A stretch of 64,000 nt of DNA. It comes from Rotaria socialis. Taxonomy: Eukaryota > Rotifera > Eurotatoria > Philodinida > Philodinidae. The position numbers were made by a program, and so were the translations under genes. The notes beneath the pieces are model-generated. The model searched no databases. It was not told the DNA's origin and worked only from the letters and a program-made list of their open reading frames with translations. Positions within the stretch are counted from its first letter, which is position 1. Every line of letters begins with the position of its first letter. The stretch spans positions 186,001 through 250,000 of the forward strand of contig CAJNYU010002142.1 of assembly GCA_905331475.1 (NCBI GenBank), in the 5' to 3' direction. Shown piece by piece: positions 56,085-64,000 of the stretch.

Positions 56085-56964
56085 TGTTGTAGGCAAAATT
56101 GGAATTCAGGCAAATTCGGAATTTGCCTAGTCAAAATTAGAATTCTGATTCTGCCTAGGCAAAATCAAGATTCTAATTTTGACCGGATTTTTTTCAGGCA
56201 GAATTGGAATTCTAATTCTGCCCGGGCAAAATTAGAATCGGGCTAGAGATAAATTCTTAATAAGAAAATAATCAAAATTTAAGTGTTATAACTATATTTT
56301 ATTCAACAAAATCTTTTTTTCTGAACATTTTACAATTAGAAGCCTAAACGCTTTACTCTATTCATCCATATTTTTACAACAACCTCGTTTTGAATGACAT
56401 TTTGTCAAACAAAAAACTCCATTTTTTTTACATGGACATTGTTTTGAAACGCATTTGCCTTTATAATCGCAAGTGCGACCACTTGTTGATGCACGATTTT
56501 CCCTTAGCTAATAATAAACATTTAACAATATCATCATAAACACATTGTTTTATAACACTTTTCGCTCGAAATCTTTCACTCAAAGAATTATTATGTTTTT
56601 CTAATTCTTTATAATAAAGTGATTCCGCACTTTTCACTTCGACAGTTGTTGAATCCGATTGAGACATTTTCTATAAGATTGTGTGAAGCACGTATCTCTA
56701 TATTTATACTGTTTATCGATACGTCAGGCTTTTATCACGATTTTCTCTTTTTTTCTCATCTACTGTACGTTTACTAAAACATGTGACTATATGAATTTAT
56801 CTCTAGCTCGATTCTAATTTTGCCTAGGCAGAATTGGAATTCTGATTTTGCCCAAGAAAATGTTAGTCAGTATTAGAATTCTAATTTTGTCTAGTCAAAA
56901 TTAGAATTCCAATTTTGCCCGGGCAAATTCGGAATTTGCCTAGATTCCAATTTTGCCTACAACA
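56085..56964. mobile_element. DNA element with AATTC-rich ends, nested in the LTR
   Basis: Inverted ends TGTTGTAGGCAAAATTGGAA, flanked by TATA on both sides. Subterminal zones are strings of GGCAAAATTAGAATTC and its inverse, highly palindromic. The core carries a short cysteine-rich coding region. Family unknown; a TA or TATA target would fit Tc1/mariner-like or related groups. Confidence 0.75.
56358..56667 (-). CDS. Short protein with cysteine-rich tail inside the DNA element
   Basis: From an ATG at 56667 the frame reads a polar, helical N-terminus (about 45 residues). The downstream frame, reached by a very short putative intron (34 nt) or a frameshift, gives GRTCDYKGKCVSKQCPCKK followed by CLTKCHSKRGCCKN and a stop at 56358. 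That cysteine spacing resembles tesmin/CXC-type zinc clusters found at the ends of some transposon-encoded proteins. No transposase core is visible. Its function is unknown; the splice or frame solution is uncertain. Confidence 0.4.
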
Positions 56965-57120
56965 TATACGTGTGTTATGCATAAAATTTTTACACTCTGG
57001 ATATGTGAAGAAGCGAATAAACATCATTGCCTAGAGTGGCGATAACATACTCCACTTCTATCCAGTTTGTCATTAACGTATAAACCCCGAAACAGAGTCC
57101 ATATTTATCGTTACAACACT

Positions 57121-57560
57121 AAGCAGTAATGATCACTCGTCTAGCTTTCTGTTCTACTTCTCATGCTGGATTGTTAATATTTTCGCAGTCTCTCATCTTT
57201 ATTTTTTAAACAATTAATGGTGTCCAAATAGTATCACACTGTCATGTCATCGTATAATATATTTTTTACATATTATTATACGAAGCCGAAAAATATGCAC
57301 CAATGCCTAACGCGTTCATGCAAATGAGGACCGTCGAGTAAAACAAGCAGAACGATGAAAAGCCTATACGAAAAAATTATACAGAGAGTATCTCCCCGAT
57401 TTTACATTTGTCTACACGGTGTTTTGTATACAGTAGCAATTCAAACAACACAAATAATTTGCGAACACTTTTTTCCCTTTGTTTGTTTGTCAGTAGAATA
57501 GCAAATGCGCAATACTGAGAAACTATTTTTCAAATGAAAGTGTGTTTTTCATTTCTAGAT
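57121..57560. other. Upstream of the B-box gene
   Basis: Probably contains the promoter. The ATG of the next gene follows TTTCATTTCTAG, a good splice acceptor, so a 5' leader intron or trans-spliced leader site is likely. Confidence 0.5.
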
Positions 57561-59008
57561 ATGCCGGCACACTATACTTGTGAGGCCACTACAGTGTGTA
57601 CAAATTTTCAATCAGCTATTTGTTTACATTGCAATCGTCGACTATGTGTTCAACATATTATTAACCACAATCAAATTATTCCTAGCAGTATGGAAAATCT
57701 TGCAAGTGACCTTGAATTTACTTTTCAACAAATTAACGATAACTATGAAAAAAGTCGAGATACCTATAATTCAACGTTAACATCATTAAATAAATGGCGA
57801 ACGCAACAAATAGAAAGAGTTCAACAGATTTATGAAAATCGTTTACATTGTGTTGAGTCTCAACAAGAATCGTTGAGTTTACTACATCAAACATTAACTG
57901 AACAACTTGATCGTGATGCTCGACAAGAATTAAAACTTATAGAGAGTCAAAAGAATGCCATTGCAGAAAAACTTAGCAATATCCATCAAACAATTTCGAA
58001 AGTACATCAAGATGGTTTACAATTAAAATGGGTAGTATCGTCATTGCCACCAGAAGTTAATTTAGATCCATCTTTTGGACATCCTAAACCATTGCCAGTC
58101 TCAAGATGTACATCAGCATCAAGTAGGCGTTAGTTTGAAGTTACGAATTACTTTTCGCACTTTCATGATGTTCTATATTTAAGATATCCATGAATCATCT
58201 CGTAAACGAAAACGTTCGGCTAGTGTCTCATCAGAGGATTTTATAAGTCTACGAAAATATCGATCATTTAGACGGCTCGTTGAAATGTTTTCTAATACAT
58301 TGGATATAGAAGAAAGTAAACTTCGTATTGCCAATTATCTTGCAGTAAGTGAATAGAATATTAATTCTATCTGAATAGTATTTTTGTTTTATTTCTTAGC
58401 TGCAAGGCTCTAGTTTTCAATTGCCTACACTTATCAGTTCGTATCTTGCTGCATGGCACGGAAAATCAGACTCGAAAGAAAAGAATATTGTTCTAAATGA
58501 ATATTTATTCACTATTATAAAACACACAATGTGTCGTCACACTGGATACATAATTTTATTGGGTATCTATGCATTCTTTTTTAATGAAAAATTTCAAGGA
58601 AACAAAAGTATATAGTCAATTTTATTTTCACATTATTTTATTGAACAGTTATCATTGATTTTTTTCTAAGGAGAGGCGATGACATTTCTACTACAATTTT
58701 TTGTTAATCATGAATGCATTAGTCAAAAACAAATACTCCATTGGTACAATAATGTACAGTTACATACTTGTATGGACTTTGATGGTGCGAGGCTATTGAT
58801 TGAGCCATATATCAAAACGATTTGGAGTAATAATACAGGTACAATTACTAACTATCAAAAATATTCATTATTAACTATCGTTGTTTTAGTAACGAATCCC
58901 GAGACAGTCCCAGTCAATAGAAATATGGTCAAATTATCTAACCCCGTTGAGATTAAAAAAGAGCCATCTGAAACTGCTGAAATAAAACAAGAATCAATTT
59001 GTATTTAA
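57561..59008 (+). CDS. B-box-like zinc finger and coiled-coil protein, function unknown (5 exons)
   Basis: Exons 57561-58122, 58184-58344, 58400-58562, 58671-58838, 58890-59008 sum to 1173 nt, 390 residues, with consistent phases. Residues 1-40 hold a B-box-like zinc-binding pattern (CEATTVC, AICLHCNRRLCVQH, NHNQ). Residues about 45-155 are a long coiled coil rich in Gln, Glu and Leu. A basic nuclear-localisation-like RKRKR follows at about 193. The rest is helical with Trp motifs (HGK, LHWYNN, KTIWSN). The C-terminus has two psi-K-x-E-like sites (VEIKKEP, EIKQES), possible SUMO-acceptor sites. No RING is seen upstream, so it is not a full TRIM protein. I cannot name a specific relative. The ATG directly after the acceptor is chosen; an upstream in-frame ATG at 57534 would lie within the presumed intron. 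Confidence 0.75.
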
Positions 59009-61268
59009 TTGAAAAGAAATAAAATGTAATTTTAATTCATTTAGAATTTCACAAAAATTTTCAAGGATACACAGTGATACATCAAATTTTTCGTTTGCAA
59101 TCTTGGTCAATCATTTTCCTAGACAATCATCGGCAACAATCGATCAACTATCATTAGTTTTGTGTTTTACTAAAATCTATGAAATTTAAACATGAAAAGT
59201 TTGCATTCATGTAGATGAAATAATTAATAATTTCTCATAGAAAATGAAGACTGTTCTGACTATACATATATAGTTGTTTAATATTTCAACAATAAATTTT
59301 AAATTATATTTCTTTTGTTGAGGCCTGATAATATTAACGAAAATGGTTCTCTCGGAACCAGACTATTCGATACATATTGTTTTTGAAATATTTTCAAAAC
59401 TCAAAGCGACTATATGAAACTATATTCAAGCGTGCTTCAATTTTCGTCGCTTAACTTGTATCATGATTGTGTTGAAATTGCGACGCAGTTACGCTCCATT
59501 GCATCCAAAAGAGCGGGAATGAAAAGTCACGCTGTGCTGCGTGTACTAAAATCCAATAGTAAAGGTACCATGTTGCTTAAATTCATATCTTTTATCATGA
59601 ATAGTTAAAAAGTGCGCATATTAAAGAAAATCAACCTTGATCAAAACGCACTTTAGACGTAAAAGTTGGGTATTAGTACATTTCATAAGGATATTCTTTT
59701 TATAACTTGATAAATAATTAAGAATAAATATATCAATACAACATAACTAAGACTTTTGATTCGAATGCTCAACATATCAATACTATTTGTTCAAGTTTCA
59801 TGAAAAATATTAGAAATAATTCAAAAAAACAGTACTGATAAAACAAATATTTGGTCTTCTAGTCGAATTTATGACCTTCGAAAACTCTTCAAACACTGTG
59901 TGCAAATGGAGAATAGGACATTGAGAAGAAAAACAATAGCGACGGTAGCCAAATTAATCGTATCTTCACGAAAATATCTTTTTCTATCATAGCATTACAG
60001 TTTACTTTTTTTAGTACATTATTCACGTGATTCTTCAATATTTTCCCTCTACTACTGAATCATCCATATTTCCCACTGTTAAAAAGTGTTCATCGATGCC
60101 AACATCTTTCCTTATGTTTACGATGAAAACTCAGAATTGAACACGAACAGATCCGAATGACAAGGGCGAGAAGAATGAGTTCATTGTTTATGTAGATCAA
60201 AACGATTTGTACTTCATACTGATGTACTAGAACAAACGCTTTGTTGGATGACAAGACAAGAAACTTTTGATTCAGTAGTAACACACAATTTAGAAGGTTT
60301 TTTTAAACTTTGCTTTGTTTCTAGAACGTTCTATGTTAGAGCCTGTTGGATCGAATTTTTCATAAATCAAGATAAGGCGGTTTCTTTCTTCTTTTCTCTT
60401 CATTGGTCTTCTGTATCGTTTTTCGACTTTATTTTAGGTTGTCTATTGTCTACTGCATTCTTTTTTTTTTGACTCTTTTGTCTTATTTTATTGAATTTCA
60501 TTGTCAATACAAATGATACTGATTTGTATTATCACGTTATGACTGTCACGGGTTATAATTAAAAAAAATTAAGTTCTGGCAGTAGGGGTGATTCGTTAAA
60601 ATTAAGAATGAGATCTTATGATTGATTGGTATTAGACACAATCGAGTGTAAAATTGATCCAATGAGCAATAATAACGCACAAATATTAAAAATAAGGCGA
60701 ATACGTAAAAATTTTCTCAACCGCTCAATCTCTTATTTGCTCTTTAGTTCACGATAAGTTAGTAGGTATTTCACAAAGTTCTATCTCATTTTCTGGGTAA
60801 TAACATCTGCATAATTTTTCTTTTTTGACAGCGGATTTATTCATTGACGATACATTTTATGTTTCTCTTTCTCTCTCAAAGCAACAATAGTATATCAAAC
60901 AGTATAAGTCGAATAACTCATTCATCGCTGCAAGATAAAAATTAATAATTGTTTTTTGAAACTTTCAGCCGGTTCGCCAACGAAAGATATCTTAACGGTT
61001 TATTTTGTATTGATTGTCTGAGTTAGAAAACCTTTTTATATAAAAGAGGTTTCAGAGTTAATGAAAAGTGTTAAACATTCCCAAACTGAGATTAGTACAT
61101 TACAAAAATTGAATAAACGAGGTTAGATTCTAGTAAAAAAACGAACATTTATGTGACAGCGAAGGTTAAAGAACATAAGATAAAAAATAATTCAAACAAA
61201 ACATATAGATCACCGGAATCAATTAAATATTCATTTTTTAAAACTCAATATTGATTGCTCCTATTACT
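59009..61268. other. Intergenic region between B-box gene and PP5
   Basis: Begins with AATAAAATG just after the B-box gene stop (probable polyadenylation signal). The remainder, about 2.2 kb, is AT-rich; no gene, RNA or repeat end is supported. Confidence 0.5.
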
Positions 61269-63406
61269 TTACATTGAAGCAAATAGCGACGATTGATTAG
61301 CATACATCATCGGTCGTGCTGTCGGATGAGGTACAGCTGCATAGGATGTAAATTTAGGAGTTATATCATCACCAGTAATCGTAATAAAAGCACCTTTATT
61401 TCCCATCGTATCACAATAGTTTGGTGCCGAAAATACTGTTATACATTTTCCTAAATTAATAAAGTATATCGTTAAAAGGGTTATGGGTAAAAACAAAGAT
61501 TCCTATTACTATTGTGACCCAAATCATAACCTTGCTGTTTAAGTTCATGACTACGAACAATATATTCCAAATTGTTCAATTTAAGGAAACGTTCAGTGAT
61601 ATCAGGTCCAAATTGAACACCTAAGATAGAATATATTCTTACAAGAAGAAATTCTATTTATTTTTCTTTACCAAGACCACGTTTACTTTCACATCTGCCA
61701 TTTTGCGTTTGTGGATCACTCCACAATAAATCTGCCATTAATCCTTCATTCGGTGGTTGTCGAACTCGATCAATACCACAAATATCTTGTAATGTAACAT
61801 CATCTTTATTAAATAATCCACCATGAGTCACCTAGAAAAATGACGCGACAATAGAATCAATTTTCTACAATAATAACATAATTTTCTATACACGTACGAA
61901 TATTTTCTTATTAATACAATGTGCCAACGGTAGATAATTGAAAACTTTAGTAAACAATTGAAACATTTCTGGAGTATATTTTTCTTTGACTTCACCTTCA
62001 AATCCATACATTTGATTCATTATTATCGATTCATGATTACCTGAAATAGGACGTGACATATTTCTTCCCAAAGACGAAACGAAAACTATTAATCTGACCT
62101 CGAGCAAGAAAAAAATGTTTCGGATAAAGTAATTTAAAGCCAAACAAAGTAATAATACATTCAACACTAAATGCACCACGATCAACAAAATCCCCATTAA
62201 ATAACTAAACAAAAACAAAAAATCGATGATTTGATATTAATTTATGCAGAAAACATTACATAAGGATTTTCTTCCGATGGTAATCCGTTTAGTTTGAATA
62301 TGTTTAATAAATCATAAAATTGTCCGTGTACATCTCCACATATAGTAAATTTATGTTTCTAGAATAATAAATAAATATGTATTTCGTGAATATTCACCGT
62401 GATTAGACTCACATCAGGTACAGTGATTTCAACTAATGTTGGTAATGATGTTAGCATGGAAAGTATTTGTAGAATAATCTAAATTAAAATTTTATTTATT
62501 CATGTCTTAAACAAAAGCAAAAAGAATGAGATTCATCTATACTTGATAGGCATATTTTTTATGAAGGAGTTTTTGATTTTCTAAATAAGGTAAAAGTTTC
62601 AACATGAATTGTTGCGTAACTCGACCGTTCGTGTCTAAATGTGGACCATCATATTCTGGTCCTATAGCTGGAAAAAAAATGTCTAAATAAATAAAAATGT
62701 GTTTCATACCTAAAACGTACTCATTGAATTAACATCAATTTGAGTAACTGCAGATTGTCTTGATTCATCAACAGCAATCGCTCGTTCAAAGCGAATGCGC
62801 GTAACAACCTTTTTACATTCTTCATATTTCGTAATTGCCTCGTTATTATATGGAAGAGCTTTTTTAACCTGTTCATTGGAGAGAAAAAATTAAAATTGTT
62901 CAACAGAAAAAAATCAAATAACTCAACAGACATATTCATAATCACTTAGTGCTGTAGTAAATTTTCCCAAAGCCATATATGCCGAAGCGCGCCGATAATA
63001 TGCCTTAAATATAAAAACTGATAAATATTCGCTACATATCAATAAAACAATTACTTTAATATATTTCGGATCATATTCTAATGCTTTTTTAGCGTCTATC
63101 AATGCAAAACCATACCATTCACGACGAAGATATGCTATACTTCGATTCGAATATAAAATAGCATCTGGATGAGTTTGAATAGCTTTTGTATAAAGTTCAA
63201 TTGCTTTTTCATAATCACTATCTAAGTGTACGATTTTATTTTAGATGAATAATTTAGTAACATGTAAAAAATACGATGATTTTACTTTTAAATGCTTGAT
63301 TAGCTTGTAATTTTATCAGGTCGGCTTCTCCTTCTTCAGTTGACGATGTTGAACAATAATTTGACTGTACGTTTTGTGTTAAATCTGATTTAAATGAAGT
63401 CGTCAT
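61269..63406 (-). CDS. PPP5C: Serine/threonine protein phosphatase 5 (12 exons)
   Basis: PP5 is a PPP-family phosphatase held inactive by its N-terminal TPR domain, which docks HSP90. Exons in order: 63286-63406, 63055-63221, 62932-63003, 62721-62868, 62543-62667, 62413-62478, 62260-62358, 62099-62204, 61898-62040, 61672-61831, 61510-61620, 61269-61450; they sum to 1500 nt or 499 residues, the same length as human PP5. Three TPR repeats occupy about residues 30-135 ([29 protein letters not shown]). Catalytic motifs are complete: GDVHGQ, GDFVDRG, GNHES, THGGLF, LLWSDPQ and [14 protein letters not shown]. The end [11 protein letters not shown] matches the PP5-specific C-terminal region. One substitution stands out: LARGNHES where LRGNHE(T/S) is usual. 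The call is firm. Confidence 0.96.
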
Positions 63407-63736
63407 CTCGAGAAAATATTTCTCGTGCTTTTTTCAAATCCCAATAAAACTGATAACAACAATCTATCAATCAACGAGAATCGACTAAATCTTTAAATGT
63501 CAATCGATGGCATATTCAACGCCTTTTAAAGATAAAGTAAAGTTCAAACTTTTGATTATCTTTTTAAACTAAATAATTAATCAATTTATTTTTATTTTTA
63601 TGAAAAATAATTATCTAAAATAAGACAAAATGTTAAACCCTTGCCCTTATTATGCATTAAAAGTAAATCTAATGAACTACTATCATAAAGCAAAATGGAA
63701 TTTAAAAGAAAAATAAAAATCACAGTTGAACAATGA
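63407..63736. other. Short spacer between PP5 start and C1-THF synthase end
   Basis: AT-rich, 330 bp; must hold both the PP5 promoter and the terminator region of its minus-strand upstream neighbour. No specific motif is supported. Confidence 0.5.
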
Positions 63737-64000
63737 TTAGAAAAGCCCATAGATTTCTTCAGTTACTGGATCAATATCGATATCATAAAAACACGGACGG
63801 GTCGGTAAACCTGGAATAGTTGACATTTCTCCAACTAATGGATAGAGAAAACCAGCACCAATACTAGCACGAATATCACGTATAGGTAAAGTAAAATTTT
63901 TTGGGCAACCTTTCAATGACGGATCATGTGAAAGTGAAAGATGTGTTTTAGCCATGCATATTGGTAAATCACTGAAGCCTTGTTTAGTAAATAGACTAAT
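63737..64000 (-). CDS. MTHFD1: C-terminal end of C1-tetrahydrofolate synthase / formate-THF ligase (partial)
   Basis: The last 87 codons of the gene; the rest lies beyond the right edge. The sequence is continuous from [20 protein letters not shown] through [20 protein letters not shown] and [20 protein letters not shown] to the end EEIYGLF. These motifs belong to the formyltetrahydrofolate synthetase domain that ends trifunctional MTHFD1. The enzyme makes 10-formyl-THF from formate, THF and ATP in the cytosol. The internal Met at the apparent ATG (63955) is not the true start. The mitochondrial MTHFD1L form or a monofunctional ligase cannot be excluded from this piece. Confidence 0.93.
   Translation of the reverse strand: MSLFTKQGFSDLPICMAKTHLSLSHDPSLKGCPKNFTLPIRDIRASIGAGFLYPLVGEMSTIPGLPTRPCFYDIDIDPVTEEIYGLF

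Larger units (their letters stand above)
56005..57115 (-). mobile_element. Solo LTR (fossil) interrupted by a DNA element
   Basis: Relative of the solo LTR at 23427-23683, in the opposite orientation, with end TGTAACG and a 5-bp target duplication AGTGT (seen as ACACT at 56000-56004 and 57116-57120). Its own length is about 230 bp once the 880-bp insertion is set aside. No internal retroelement region is present. It is visibly diverged from the other copy and older than the element inside it. Confidence 0.82.

Overview
The window looks like animal nuclear DNA, most likely from a bdelloid rotifer. This is inferred from four things seen here. Genes are interrupted mostly by tiny AT-rich introns of about 45-70 nt. 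The gene set is metazoan: PEX1, 14-3-3, PP5, an HMG-box protein, a multi-Tudor protein and a C1-THF synthase end. An intronless fungal-type GH3 glucosidase is embedded among repeats. Short interstitial tracts of TGTGGG, the telomere unit reported for the bdelloid Adineta, occur several times. Three N positions mark assembly joins.

Layout. 1-4.5 kb is AT-rich and empty except for a 931-bp foldback element. HMG-box gene 4547-4890 (-). PEX1 in 17 exons, 8816-16193 (+), convergent with 14-3-3 in 5 exons, 17008-17982 (-). 18-22.2 kb is nearly empty. 22.2-24.7 kb is a broken hAT transposase carrying nested insertions. C2-domain gene 26147-26866 (-). 27.1-34 kb is a repeat-rich accessory block with telomere-like hairpins, a dead mariner, degraded ORFs, a second 931-bp foldback, two hammerhead-like motifs and a palindromic foldback. 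GH3 glycosidase 34015-36267 (-). A 20-exon Tudor/RG-repeat gene covers 39132-49932 (-). 51-57.1 kb is a second repeat block with foldbacks, two hAT-type elements with exact 8-bp target duplications and a solo LTR holding another element. B-box/coiled-coil gene 57561-59008 (+). PP5 in 12 exons 61269-63406 (-). The end of a C1-THF synthase gene runs off the right edge.

The host genes are unrelated housekeeping genes: peroxisome import, phosphoprotein binding, HSP90-linked phosphatase, chromatin and folate metabolism. The Tudor protein suggests germ-granule or piRNA biology. The main interest lies in the accessory blocks. Four short TGTGGG-like palindromes all point head to head, and a tandem pair of hammerhead-like folds sits just upstream of ACACCC-like sequence. 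That pairing recalls the 3' ends described for bdelloid telomeric Athena/Terminon elements. All exon models were assembled by eye from splice signals, reading phase and family resemblance, and no search was run.
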